Shown here: positions 1 through 11,200 of the stretch, in pieces
Layout: each line of letters begins with the position of its first letter
How positions within the stretch are numbered: position 1 is the first letter of the stretch
Assembly (NCBI GenBank): GCA_949358305.1
Contig: OX442314.1
Span: 372,001-436,000, forward strand
Direction: 5' to 3'
From: Strigamia acuminata
Lineage: Eukaryota; Arthropoda; Chilopoda; Geophilomorpha; Linotaeniidae
DNA length: 64,000 nt
Position numbers and translations under genes: made by a program
Notes under the pieces: model-generated
Seen by the model: only the letters and a program-made list of their open reading frames with translations
Databases searched by the model: none
What the model was told of the DNA's origin: nothing

Positions 1-640
1 CACTTAATGATTTCAATGCTCCAAATTTTTAACTTAAAAGCGACTTTTTAAGAGTATTTTAGTTTTTTCACCCCGTAAGATGCAATACCGTTAAAACGGT
101 GTAAACTTGAGCACAAAATTGATATTGGAAAACTACATACTGTACAAGCATTCAAGAAAATATAATGAAAATTAATTCCTCCTGGGTTCAGTGTGTATAT
201 TTGTCTACAAGATTGTAGGCTTTAGGATTGTGTTGGTCTTTTTCAAGGTCAACATTTTCTAATTTTGCAACCACTAAAGACAAAAAAAATATTATAAAAT
301 TTTTAATTTTTTCTATCATATAAAAATTAATTTCAAGGTTATCTTAATCATCACTGTCCAATCATATACTGAGATCATTTCAGTTTCAAGGTTAGGCTAC
401 AGATATGTAATGATATGTAATGATATGTAATGATAATACAATTCATCCAGAATTTCCATTGTGAATAAGAAATTTATTGTTTCAATGTGCTGAAGAAAGA
501 TAAAATTGTTCTAAGTACACGTGTTATTGGCCTAGCAAATATATTGTATATATATATATGGTACTGCACATTTTGTGGAATACATAACGTTTGCTATACA
601 ATTGTTTTTCTTTCTTCGCTGTTGTTTATCATATTTCAGA
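1..640. other. AT-rich non-coding leader, no gene seen
   Basis: I see no convincing gene here. The stretch is AT-rich, with a short tandem of a 10-base word (atgatatgta-like) around 405-437. An apparent frame over 487-708 is best explained as read-through into the first exon of the small secreted-protein gene that starts at 641. The segment may hold the promoter of that gene, but I cannot point to a TATA box with confidence. Confidence 0.4.
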
Positions 641-2214
641 ATGTTGAACTTGAATTTTCATTTTCTTCTTGTCTTAACTGTTTTTACATTCACCACAACT
701 ATTGCTGAAGAGCAGGTAAGTTTTACTTTCATACATACCTGTAAATTGTAATTACATACCACTGTATTTCTTATTTGTTTTAAGATTTGTAATGTAGAAG
801 ATAAGACCGTCGACGTATTATGCAAAATTGTGGACAATAAAATAACTCAAGACAATGGCAAAGTATATTTCAAACTAAAATGTCTAATTAAACTGTAAAT
901 TTTCTTCCGTCTGTTAATCAGTTAATTATCCTACCAGAATGGAACTGTGGTGTATTTGCACCACAAGGAATTGGTATTCGATTTAAACACCCCCAATCTT
1001 TGACTCATTTTACCCCCAATAATGATTATACTTTTCCCCACTCATAATCCCCCCCAATTAAAGTATGTTTCCCCCTAATTCTCTGAGTTTACCGATTAAG
1101 TTGTCGATTGATAGTCTTTCCTGCAATGTCTCATGTGTTTTTATTATGTTGTTATGGGTACGTTGGTGGTAGGCTGGATAATAATTGGGGGTAAACCTGT
1201 TGGGGGGTAACAAATTTATTAGGGTGAACAATATTTAAGGGAGTAACATACTTTAATTAGAGGGGGGGGTTTGAATGGGGGAAATTAAAATCATTTTGGG
1301 GGGGGGGGTTAATGAGTCAAAAAAGGGGAGAAAATAATTTGTCACCAAGGAATCGTGCAGGTTTAAGCACATTAGGAAGTTACATTGTATTGGTAACAAT
1401 ATAATGTATAAAGCATCATGCAGCTTCCATATTTTCCCCTAGCAACGGTTGGCCAGGTAATGAACAATAAAGGATTTTCACTTCTGTTAGTGAAGTGAAA
1501 GAAGTATAAGGTTTAGGGCACAAACCTGGGCTTGTTATTTTGCATCCGGACAAGAAAGATACAAAAGGAACACACTTATTAATTCATAAAATGATTAAAA
1601 CTACTGCACTTTTTGCAGATGAGCAAATATGTCTGTGGATGTTCAACCGCCTTCCTGAAAGGAAATGTAATTAACAGAAAAAAGTCTTGTCCAAACATTT
1701 CTTGCAAACTTCATTTTTAATTTTAATTCAGATTATCTATTGTGATGCAAAAGATTACGATTTTTCGCCTGCACCGACGTGTGCAAAACTATTTAAATCC
1801 GTAAGTTCAACTATCTTTAATTGAACGATTTCTCTTGAGCAACAATTTTGGCATTCAATTAGAAAGAGTTTGAGGAAGCGGTGAGCAGCCACAACTCAGT
1901 TTTCTACAATTTCTTTGTGGATGTTCTATTCAAAAAGGTGTTTAAAGTTTGCGATGAAGAAAATGAAGACAAGATAATAACAGCTGCAAGAGCATTTATT
2001 GAACCAGGAACAATTTCAAAAGTCATAGGTAGTAAATGCCGCATGTTTATTCTAATCTAAGTTATTATGTAGTTACTAGTTTATTTATTTATTTATTTAT
2101 TTATTTTTTATCTCAGAGGGCACGGTAGAAAAGTCTTTTGCACCTAAAAAAGCAGAGTTGTTTGTGAACTGTTACAAGCAACTTGTGCAGTTGGCTGCGG
2201 AGTCCAAAAATTAA
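641..2214 (+). CDS. small secreted protein, unknown family (4-exon model, 135 aa)
   Basis: I do not recognise the family. Spliced model: exons 641-715, 1732-1800, 1863-2028 and 2117-2214, stop TAA at 2212, AATAAA at 2262. All introns begin GT and end AG and the phases fit. The product is 135 aa. Residues 1-22 form a classical signal peptide with a hydrophobic core (LLVLTVFTFTTIA), so the protein is probably secreted. The mature part is about 110 residues, mixed-charge and probably helical, with four cysteines that could form two disulfides. Two further exon-like segments lie in the first intron (785-904 and 1619-1720); each has an acceptor in the same phase (0) as exon 1, so alternative short products are possible. 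The first intron also carries a G-rich foldback. Secretion is well supported; function is unknown. Confidence 0.6.
785..897 (+). CDS. possible alternative terminal exon of the small secreted gene
   Basis: After the acceptor ...tttaag at 784 the frame continues in phase 0 from exon 1 (641-715) and encodes about 36 residues with three cysteines (ICNVEDKTVDVLCK at its start, FKLKC near its end) before a TAA at 895-897. Joined to exon 1 it would give a secreted peptide of about 61 aa. A possible donor (gtaaat at 895) overlaps the stop, so the segment could instead be internal. Real usage is unproven. Confidence 0.35.
981..1330. repeat. G/C-run foldback (MITE-like) in intron of the small secreted gene
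   Basis: The left arm (about 990-1075, with TGACTCATT, ACCCCCAA, AATTAAAGTATGTT) reappears as its reverse complement on the right (about 1245-1325, with AACATACTTTAATT and AATGAGTCA). The arms are rich in C runs and G runs respectively. No coding capacity is visible, so this looks like a non-autonomous inverted-repeat transposon remnant. I did not find a clear target-site duplication. Confidence 0.6.
1619..1720 (+). CDS. possible second alternative terminal exon
   Basis: A strong acceptor (ctttttgcag, ending at 1618) is followed by a 34-codon frame in the phase of exon 1, ending in TAA at 1718. It encodes a Cys-rich peptide with CGC, SCPN and SCKL motifs (four cysteines in about 33 residues). 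Joined to the signal-peptide exon 641-715 it would give a secreted peptide of about 58 aa. It could equally be an internal duplicate that is no longer used. Confidence 0.35.
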   Translation: MSKYVCGCSTAFLKGNVINRKKSCPNISCKLHF

Positions 2215-2261
2215 ATTTTGTTCGATTAAAATGCTTGATATTTTAGCTTTGTGCATGCAGA

Positions 2262-2267
2262 AATAAA
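2262..2267 (+). terminator. poly(A) signal AATAAA of the small secreted gene
   Basis: AATAAA lies 48 bp after the stop codon at 2212-2214, a normal distance for a eukaryotic cleavage signal. Confidence 0.6.
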
Positions 2268-2434
2268 ATCAAGAATAGATTGTGTGACAAAGCCTTTTTA
2301 CTTTCTTTCACAATTTTAAAGTTACTTCCGGTATACAGTATCTCCCGCAAGGGGGCAAAGATGGGGGCAAGAAGACAGAAGCAAAACTACACGTGACTGC
2401 CTCGATTTCCACCAGCTGAACAGCGACATCTTGC

Positions 2435-3305
2435 TGTTGCGAGCAGTCGCAACAATGGACGGGAAAATTATCCCGCTTCTGCTTAAAGAAAATATTGAAT
2501 TAATTTTCAGATGTTTGATTTCACCTGGTCAAGTGATTCCAGGGGGTGTTGAAGTTATTTTTCCGTTTCATGTTGATTAGAGGATTTTTTGGGGAAATTT
2601 ATGTTTACAGAGACCTTGCGTGCCTACTGAATTTTGTGTGATTAAGATAGAATTTATTCATTGCATGGTTGATATTATTAAATAAAGTGTTCTTATGTTA
2701 TCAAGGAGGTTTTGAGTCATATTTGATGTTAAGATATTATGTTCTCTTTGTAAAACTCATGTAATTTTGGATGTTAACCCTAATTTGAGGAAAAAGGTTT
2801 ATTTTGAAACAATGAAATGTGTTGTGTTCTATTTGGAAATTTGAGGATAAAAATAGATCCATGTGGCTTGCTGTCTGATGCAATATTATTGTTGAAATTA
2901 CTTGTTCTTTTTATCTCTATGTATTGATATGTGACTTTAGCATTAGTTACAATTGTTGTTCTCATGCAATGTTATTGTCAGAAAGTTTTCTTTATTCTGT
3001 GTTCATGACTTTATATTCAGTTCTTTCACTAAGTTTGTGCAATAAACACGTATGTTTTGCTACTCAGTTTTGCTTAATTACCAACATGCGGTTTAGTGAG
3101 TAGTAAGCGGACTCAGTCTTTAAAGCCAGATGCCTTCTTCCAGCGCTTGTGCCAACGACGGACTGCTTGATGCAAGATTTAAATTAATCTTGTGCTGTTG
3201 AGAATGACCCGGATTTCAACCACTATACGACCACAAGGTTTGGAACTGAATTTACTTTATTTCCTGTGGCTCTCATCGGGGACGACCGCTCCGGTGCTAG
3301 CTACA
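2435..3305 (+). repeat. 5' LTR of BEL/Pao element
   Basis: It begins TGTTGCGAG and ends GCTACA. It carries AATAAA at 2681, a plausible R-region poly(A) signal. It matches the 3' copy over its whole length. Confidence 0.9.
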
Positions 3306-3309
3306 TTTG

Positions 3310-3324
3310 TGGTGCCGTGACCAG
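3310..3324 (+). other. tRNA primer-binding-like site of BEL/Pao element
   Basis: TGGTGCCGTGACCAG lies 4 bp inside the 5' LTR boundary, where a minus-strand primer site is expected. I did not assign the tRNA. Confidence 0.5.
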
Positions 3325-3902
3325 GATTTTGAGGCGAATTTCAACAGGATTGTTTACGTCGTCTACAATCAACATTACACACGTTCAAGGTCAGCTATTA
3401 CTTTTGATTTGTCGGCTACTGAAAGGATGCAGCCAAAGATGTGACTACGTGTTCAGTGCTTCAAGATTCATCGGTCTACTTCAAACACAACGCAGCCGTG
3501 TCATTCGATTTCATCAGGCAAGTCACCAATTCGAAGAAATATTGTATGTCAAGTGTTTTTTTATTACCAATGTTTCTTATTTCATTTTGTCGGGTTGTGC
3601 AAGTGTCTGGTAGTTGGTAGGGGTTTTAAGGATGAGATGCGATTTTTATTTCAATTTGATAGAATACAATTCGTTTTTTCTTTGTTGGGAAATAAGACAA
3701 GTCAGGTCAGGATATCTAATACAATTTCTTGTAGGTGTTTGGTTGAATAGAAACTATTATACTTTTGCTCATTATTACAGTTGAGAACTCGATTCGGTTA
3801 ATCATTTCAAGGATTATTAGTTAGGGGTATAAAGTTTGCAATTGCGTTTTTTATTCAAGTCGAAACTAAGTATCGCGATTTTTTTGGTTGTTCATCACTT
3901 AT

Positions 3903-4949
3903 ATGACAATGTCCGTCCCGATTGGTCAAACGCAAGGCGTAAAGCCAACTGATGAACAGATTGAAGAATGGAACATGCTTTGGATAAACAGAGCTGAAAC
4001 TATTGAAGAGTTGACACAACGAGCCGCCACATTAGCGGAAGTTGGGGAGCTCGAAGCTATTCAAGAGTCAATCGAAGAATTATCTGCACGATTGATTGAT
4101 GATTTGACTGCAATACAGAGATATTTAAGTCGGAAAACATACATTAATCATGTGTTGCGTCAGGACAAGATACATAGCAGAGCAGATTACTTGAAGAAAA
4201 GATTGGAAGTCGCCAGAAGGAATCCCGTTTCGTTTAGTCCCGGAGCAAACGTCAGTATTTCTTCGAGTTCCGGAGGTCTCACGGGTTCTGGAAAAAAGAG
4301 TAACACAAAACTTCCGAAGCTTGAGGCAGCGAAATATGATGGCAGTCCTCTTCATTTCAACAGTTATTTGGACATGTTTGAAAGGTCAGTGGATGAAAAC
4401 GAAGATCTTTCCGATATCGAGAAACTGCAGTATCTGAAAGCTACATGTACCGGGGAGGCTGCTAAGGTCATCGAATCGTTTCGACTCACAAAGGACTCGT
4501 ATCCGCTTGCACTTGAAGCCTTGAAATCTCGTTTTGGCTCAGAATCCATACAAAAGAAGGCAATATTTAAAACATTAAGGGAGACAAAAGCAGTCAAAGA
4601 AATGTATCCGGTGGAGCCCGTTAAAGCCTTGTTAACTACTGTTACATCCTCGCTCCAATCTCTAGAGCAACTTCATGTACCTATACGGACTGCGGGTTTT
4701 TTCCTTTTACCGGAATTATTAAAGAAGTTTCCGTCTCGGTTTGCTGAAAGATTCCATAGAACTCATCCGGGGGAAGAGGATCACGTGTTCAAATTTGTTG
4801 ACTTTGTTGCCAGCGAATTGAAAATTGCTGATTTATCGGAGGAAGCAGTGATGTCACAAAGAGTTACAATTAAGAAGTCTGAAGATTACGGATCCAAAGA
4901 AAAGGAAAAGACCAAAGGTAGCATGGTCACTTGTGTTGGAACACAATAA
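3903..4949 (+). CDS. BEL/Pao gag (DUF1759 domain)
   Basis: Structural gag-like protein of the BEL/Pao element, 348 aa from the ATG at 3903. The N-terminal 120 residues are charged and helical. After a Ser/Gly linker (about residues 115-133) comes the conserved LPKLEAAKYDGSP motif that opens the DUF1759 gag domain, followed by the FERSV...L..IEKLQYLKA region and the ...ALEALKSRFG segment. The frame ends at TAA 4947-4949, and the same frame stays open immediately afterwards into the knuckle/protease part. The stop is therefore either a suppressible gag-pol junction or a lesion in a once continuous polyprotein. No frameshift is needed to join the two. Confidence 0.8.
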   Translation: MTMSVPIGQTQGVKPTDEQIEEWNMLWINRAETIEELTQRAATLAEVGELEAIQESIEELSARLIDDLTAIQRYLSRKTYINHVLRQDKIHSRADYLKKRLEVARRNPVSFSPGANVSISSSSGGLTGSGKKSNTKLPKLEAAKYDGSPLHFNSYLDMFERSVDENEDLSDIEKLQYLKATCTGEAAKVIESFRLTKDSYPLALEALKSRFGSESIQKKAIFKTLRETKAVKEMYPVEPVKALLTTVTSSLQSLEQLHVPIRTAGFFLLPELLKKFPSRFAERFHRTHPGEEDHVFKFVDFVASELKIADLSEEAVMSQRVTIKKSEDYGSKEKEKTKGSMVTCVGTQ

Positions 4950-6338
4950 ATAACAGATTCAGAAGAGAAAACAAGTTCCAAAGGTGATAGTTATGAAAAT
5001 TCGAAGGGTGTGAAATGTGTGTTTTGTTCAGAATTCCATTACAATGCTAGTTGTAAGAAAGTTTTTGATCCTGCTGAGAAACTTGATTTAGTGAAAACAA
5101 ACAGGCTTTGCTTTAATTGCTTACGTCCAGGTCATAGTGTTAGGAATTGCCGAGTGAGGTTTAGCTGCAAAAATTGCGGTGGTCGTCATCATTCCACTAT
5201 TTGTACGAAAAACTCAGGGAATGTTGAGGAGTCCACTCCTAGTGTTGTCGAAGAAGAGACTGTGGTTAACAATATTTCGATCAGTGGGACCGATTCCTTT
5301 CAATTAATGATTTTCACAGCTAATCTGATGGTGAAAAATAGAGATCCAGTTCTAGTTCGGGGAATAATTGATCCAGGTAGTCATCGTTCGTTTATTACAA
5401 AGGATTTGGCTGACCAATTGAAGTTGCAAAAATCTCGTACGGTTCACACCATGATGCAACGGATGGATGATGAGCTACCAATTCCCAATTCGCATGAAGA
5501 ATTTCACATTGAACTCCAGTCTAGATTCGATTCCAAGAAAGTTGAGGTTGATGTTTTGAAAGCGAAAACTCTTCCAAAAATCTCAGGTCTGCATGACAAA
5601 AACATGTTGAATAAGATTACTCAGATGAATTTACAAATGGCTGAATTGAATCCATCTCAAACTTGTAAAATTGATATTTTGCTAGGAGGTGATTGTTGGT
5701 GGATGGTTTTACTCTCAGGCCAAAAAAGAATTAGTAAAAGATTTGGTCTAACTGAAACAATTTTCGGATGGGTTGTCAACAGGAAATTTGGTTCAGAAGA
5801 TTCTGAATTTGTAGAAAATATTATCTCTTGTTTGTCCGTTGATTTGTTCGAGAATAAGTGTGCTGAGATATTACCCATTGAGAATGAAAATGATTCTAAT
5901 TTAAATGCTGATTTAATTCCGGAAGAAGATCCAACTGAAGAATTTTTTGATGCATTGTCGACCCTTGATGAGTCAGAACCAATTCAATCGAATTCTGTTG
6001 TCAATTATCAAACTGCTGTAGATCCTGAGGTGATTCCAATGTCGACAAAGACAGAAATTGTTAGGGAATGCACATGCCAATGTAGTCAGGTGGATAACTC
6101 AAAACGGTTTGGTTCAATTCTAATAAGATTAATGGTTTATTTGATTTCCTGTTGTTGTTTGAGTTGTCTTCTTTTTCTCCCGCGCCCAGCTATGTTGCGA
6201 GCAGTCGCAACAATGGACGGGAAAATTATCCCGCTTCTGCTTAAAGAAAATATTGAATTAATTTTCAGATGTTTGATTTCACCTGGTCAAGTGATTCCAG
6301 GGGGTGTTGAAGTTATTTTTCCGTTTCATGTTGATTAG
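4950..6338 (+). pseudogene. BEL/Pao Cys-knuckle and aspartic protease segment, truncated pol running into 3' LTR
   Basis: In frame with gag after the TAA at 4947. It has no obvious ATG at the junction, so it depends on readthrough or is dead. Three Cys/His knuckles lie at about 5016-5205 (CVFC, CFNC..GH..NC, CKNC..H..C). A DUF1758-type retropepsin follows, with the catalytic region RGIIDPGSHRSFI near 5360 (DPGS in place of the usual D-S/T-G) and the LLGGDCWW motif near 5680. After FGWVVN the frame passes into an acidic stretch, a Cys cluster (CTCQC), a hydrophobic segment (MVYLISCCCLSCLLFL) like the end of BEL/Pao polyproteins, and then the LTR, where it stops at 6336-6338. The whole RT-RNaseH-integrase region is absent, consistent with one internal deletion. 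Confidence 0.75.
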
Positions 6339-7063
6339 AGGATTTTTTGGGGAAATTTATGTTTACAGAGACCTTGCGTGCCTACTGAATTTTGTGTGAT
6401 TAAGATAGAATTTATTCATTGCATGGTTGATATTATTAAATAAAGTGTTCTTATGTTATCAAGGAGGTTTTGAGTCATATTTGATGTTAAGATATTATGT
6501 TCTCTTTGTAAAACTCATGTAATTTTGGATGTTAACCCTAATTTGAGGAAAAAGGTTTATTTTGAAACAATGAAATGTGTTGTGTTCTATTTGGAAATTT
6601 GAGGATAAAAATAGATCCATGTGGCTTGCTGTCTGATGCAATATTATTGTTGAAATTACTTGTTCTTTTTATCTCTATGTATTGATATGTGACTTTAGCA
6701 TTAGTTACAATTGTTGTTCTCATGCAATGTTATTGTCAGAAAGTTTTCTTTATTCTGTGTTCATGACTTTATATTCAGTTCTTTCACTAAGTTTGTGCAA
6801 TAAACACGTATGTTTTGCTACTCAGTTTTGCTTAATTACCAACATGCGGTTTAGTGAGTAGTAAGCGGACTCAGTCTTTAAAGCCAGATGCCTTCTTCCA
6901 GCGCTTGTGCCAACGACGGACTGCTTGATGCAAGATTTAAATTAATCTTGTGCTGTTGAGAATGACCCGGATTTCAACCACTATACGACCACAAGGTTTG
7001 GAACTGAATTTACTTTATTTCCTGTGGCTCTCATCGGGGACGACCGCTCCGGTGCTAGCTACA
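6193..7063 (+). repeat. 3' LTR of BEL/Pao element
   Basis: Same 871 bp as 2435-3305, followed by the target duplication TCTTGC at 7064-7069. The sequence just before it is not a good polypurine tract, so the tract may have been altered with the internal deletion. Confidence 0.9.
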
Positions 7064-7069
7064 TCTTGC

Positions 7070-7824
7070 GATATTATTTATAAACTATAGGCACACTAAA
7101 CAAGACGGGGGACTGATCGTGGGTCATCTGGCAGAAAATAAATAAAAATTTACTATTTACTGACACAAAAAATCGTCTTTTTTACCGCATCTGCGACAAT
7201 AAACAAATTAAGATGTATCTTTTCTAAAAATTTGAAGTTCTTTTGAAATTTTCAGAAACTTTTAGGTCATAAAACTCACTATTAGGTCCAAAAATCTCAC
7301 TTTTAGACCAAAAAACTCACTTTTAGACCAAAAAACTCACTTTTAGACCAAAAAAGTAACTTTTAGACCAAAAAACCCACTTTTAGACTAAAAAACTCAC
7401 TTTCAGACCAAAAAACTCTCTTTTAGGACAAACCATTACCGCCAACCCCATTACCGCCAAACCATTACTGCCGATGCATTACAGCCAAGCCAATGCAAGG
7501 GGCGCCAATGGTAACAACAGCCAATGACTGCCAAATGGCCGAAAGTGACTGCAATTGGTCGAAAATGTTCCAAAAAAGACCGAAAATGACAAAGACATTG
7601 CTGAAAACGGTCAAAAATGACAAATACTTTGCTGAAAACGACCGAAAATGTTGCAAAAGTAACGAAAACCTTACGCAAAATAACTGAAACAACCTAAAAC
7701 CTACGGAAAACGTCTGAAAAAACGTCTGCATTGATTGAAAGTGAGAGAGTGTTTGTAATCGCATTTCATTTGTAATCGCATTTCGTTTGTAATTGCGTTC
7801 TCCTTTGTAAAATGTTTATCCTTT
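7070..7824. repeat. non-coding flank with 20-bp minisatellite and degenerate repeats
   Basis: From about 7270 to 7430 a 20-bp unit (acttttagaccaaaaaactc) repeats about eight times with small changes. From about 7435 to 7720 a looser array of ccgaaaatg/gccaatg words follows. Frames here are by-products of the repeats. I see no gene. Confidence 0.6.
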
Positions 7825-8061
7825 TTTACCATCTTTGCCCTGGAGATGGGAAATAAAACACAGGAAACCAGTTGGGCCAAAACTTCATCCTCCACTCTTC
7901 TAAACAGAGTAGATTTATTTGTCAGTAACCTGACCAACTGTCACTAGAGGGAAAAAGATGAAAGCTACATGCTGCTTTGTACATTGTATTATTGACAATA
8001 CAATGTACTAATTCAATGCACTAAAGCCTGCATAAATTCCTTGTGGTGTTAATACACCACA
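7825..8061 (-). repeat. 3' LTR of Gypsy element
   Basis: In element orientation it begins TGTGGTGTATTAACACCACA, a short palindrome, and ends ...GATGGTAAA rather than the usual CA. It matches 13539-13775. Confidence 0.88.
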
Positions 8062-8064
8062 GTG

Positions 8065-8083
8065 CTCCCCCTCTCTCTTGATC
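8065..8083 (-). other. polypurine tract of Gypsy element
   Basis: On the minus strand AAGAGAGAGGGGGAGC lies immediately upstream of the 3' LTR, the expected plus-strand primer. Confidence 0.7.
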
Positions 8084-8261
8084 TGGACCGAGAGAGATCG
8101 CACATTCTTTCAAAATTAGCACGTGCAGCTTTCAGCTACAAAAACCCCTAGTTAGGTCTGGTCTACATCGAAATTCTGATATACATTTGCTCGCGATTTT
8201 GAAATCCAAAAGAAGCTTAAAACTTAAACGACTTAAGCTTAAACGACTTGAGCTTGACTTG

Positions 8262-11200
8262 CTAGCGCGGTCCTCCAGCCGAATGCGAACGCAACACCAT
8301 GTCATCCGCCCGATTCCCAAGGTTTCTATCTATGTAGTCTAAACTCCGACGCGATGGTTGGTAATCCGGGTCTTTCGGATCCTGAATTTCCTCTTCCGCG
8401 TCATCATACTCTTCCTCCGAATCGGTGGATCTTGTGTCAGGTTGCATCTGTTCATCTGTCGGTTGCACCGCTGGAGGGGCAGTGACTCCATTGGCTGCTT
8501 GTTGCAATCTCCTTTGATGGAACAAGTCAAACTGAGCCCTCGTGCGTGGTGTCACATCGAATGGGGGCGGCGCAAGCATCCTTCGGACCGGTGCAGTCCT
8601 GTCCTTCATTGTCCTTGGGACCACCCGAGGGGTCTTCTGCACCTCGGTCCTTGCCAAGCCACTTGGACCTGGGGTCGGCTGCACTTCTGGCAAAACCACA
8701 TTTGCACCTGTGTTTGCCGGTCCCGCAACGGGAACTGGTTCCATAACAGGAACTGGAACCGTCCTCGTCACGATCACTGTGTGCTGCCTTCCCGACTTCC
8801 TTGGCCTGGGTTCCTCAGGCATCGGATTCCATGGTACATTAGGTACGATCGTGTCTTGGGTTTCCCTGGGTGCAATCACCTGCTCCCCAGCCTGTGGATA
8901 CCGCGGTCTCAACTGATTAATGTGGCGGTCGTTAACCTCTTGGGTGTCCATACGCTGGGTCTCATACACGACATCCCCCTTCCTAGTCTTCACTATTGCC
9001 GGAATCCATGTCGCGTCTCCCTTCCTGTATGAACGAGCCCACACTTCCTGTCCCGGGGCTAATATCCTCTTAGGTGGCCGCCGGTCCTCTTGAGCCGCTC
9101 CCACAGTTGGTTTCAGTGTGTCCAGATGGGTCTTAAAATGCCCTTGCAACATCAGCGCAGCTGGGGACTTTCCATCCGCTCCCGGTGTACTGTGCTGGTA
9201 AAATAGGAACTTATCCAATTGCTCCTGGATATTGACCATTCCCATCTTGACCAGTTTCCCTTTAAAGGTCTGTACCGCTCTCTCCGCTCGTCCATTGGAC
9301 TGAGGGTGGAATGCAGGTGAGAACAGGTGTAGTAAACCGTTCCGCCGGATAAATCCCTTAAATTCCTCGCTGGTGAAAGTCGTGGCATTGTCTGAAACAA
9401 TTGTGTCAGGCAGACCAAAATCTGCACACTTCCTTTTAATCACAGCGATTGCAGCTGCCGATGACGTGCTTGGTACCAAGTCAACGTGCATCCAACCGGT
9501 CAAAGAGTCCACTAAAATGAGGAACATCTTGCCCTTGACCGGTCCGGCAAAATCAATATGGATCCTGCTCCAAGGTCTAGCAGGTCTTGGCCAACTAACG
9601 GGATTGTCACGTGGTGGTGCGTGCTGGTGTTGTTGACACACAACACATTGTGCCACGTATTGTTCAATCGCCATTGTTATCCCCGGCCACCATATTGTTG
9701 CTGCCGCCTTATTCTTCATCATGACTATCCCATGATGACCTTCGTGAAGCAAATCCATGGCCTTCTTGCGCAGACTAGGTGGTATTATCACCCTATGTCC
9801 CCATAGCAGTATGTCATGATGGACTGACAATTCTGTCTTGCGCGACTTAAATGGCTGTAATGATGCCTTGACCTTATCCGGCCATCCATTCCTCACGTAT
9901 TGCATTACGTGATGGAGGTCATCATCCAGTAATGTGGCCATTTCCAATTGCTCACGAGTAATTATCGAGTCTTCGACTAAGAAGCGCACATGCTGCTCTT
10001 CCTCCAGTTCTTGTTCCCATTGCTCTGTGATCTTAGTGGCTGGCAGTGGCAATCTACTCAACGCATCAGCCACTGGAATGTCCAGACCTGGTCTGTGCTC
10101 TATTGAGTAGTTATAGCCTGCCAAGATAATTGTCCACCTTAGCATCCTAGGGCTAATAATATTCGGTGTAGGATTGGTCACTCCGAATATTCCGAGCAAT
10201 GGCTTGTGGTCAGTCACAATCCTGAACTTTCTCCCACATAAGAACTGGTGGAACTTCTGCACCGCATAGATGATTGCCAATGCTTCTCGGTCAGTCTGAC
10301 TGTAGCGTCTCTGAGTTGGCGAGTGACTTGGACACATACAAGACTGGCCGCTTCTCCCCGTTGTCCAACACGTGGTTTAACACTGCCCCCACTCCCACTG
10401 GGCTGGCGTCGACAACCAGAACCAGTGGATGATGGAGTGAGTAGTGCACTAGGAGGCTCTCACTAGTAATCATCTCTTTGATGGTATTGAAGGCGGTGGC
10501 TCTTCTCTGCGTCCACTCCCAGGATGCGTTCCCCTGCAATAACTCTCGCAGTGGCTCTGCAACCTCCGCAAAATGCGGTAGAAATTGCAGATAGAATTGG
10601 ACCATCCCTAGAAATGAGCGCAGTTCTTGCAAGTTGTTGGGTGCTGGCATCTTCTTAATCGCCGCGACGTTGTCTCCAGATGGTCGAATTCCTCTACTGT
10701 CCACTTGAAATCCCAGATATGCGACCTGCGTCCTGAAAAACTCGCATTTCCGTCTTACTAAACGCAGATTCGCTTTTCTGAGTCTTCTCAGGACTTCCCT
10801 GACCACCTTCACATGTTCTTCGTATGTGTCCGTCGCAATCAAAATGTCATCCTGATATGGTGAGACGTCATCCAGGTCAGCAAACATTGTATCCATAATC
10901 CTTTGGAATACTCCGCTGCTTGATATAGTACCAAAAGGTAATCTCTTAACTGCATAGAGTCCTTTATGAGTGTTGATTGCAGCTATAAATGAACTCGCCT
11001 GAGTGAGCAATACCTGTTGGTACGCCTGTCTGATGTCAAGCTTGGTAAAATACTTCTTTCCTCCAAGCTTAGCCATAATATCAGAAACTCTAGGCAGTGG
11101 GTATGGATCCGGTAAGATAGCTGGGTTCACAGTTGACCGGTAGTCTCCGCATAACCGCACTGTACCGTCCTTCTTGTCAACTATGACCAGCGGGGTTGCC

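Larger units (their letters stand above)
2435..7063 (+). mobile_element. BEL/Pao LTR retrotransposon, internally deleted (no RT/RNaseH/IN)
   Basis: Two 871-bp direct repeats (2435-3305 and 6193-7063), identical wherever I compared them, flank about 2.9 kb. The 6-bp target duplication TCTTGC sits at 2429-2434 and 7064-7069. A primer-binding-like site follows the 5' LTR at 3310-3324 (TGGTGCCGTGACCAG). The internal part encodes a DUF1759-type gag, three Cys/His knuckles and a DUF1758-type aspartic protease typical of BEL/Pao, then jumps to a short hydrophobic C-terminal piece and straight into the 3' LTR. Reverse transcriptase, RNase H and integrase are missing, so the copy is non-autonomous. 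Matching LTRs point to recent insertion or recombination. Confidence 0.9.

Noticed and set aside
487-708. A 73-codon frame before the small secreted gene
   Set aside because: It overlaps exon 1 in another frame, has no homology I recognise and an AT-rich, low-complexity start.
2780-2965. A 61-codon minus-strand frame repeated at 6538-6723
   Set aside because: It occurs twice only because both lie in the LTRs; there is no sign of coding.
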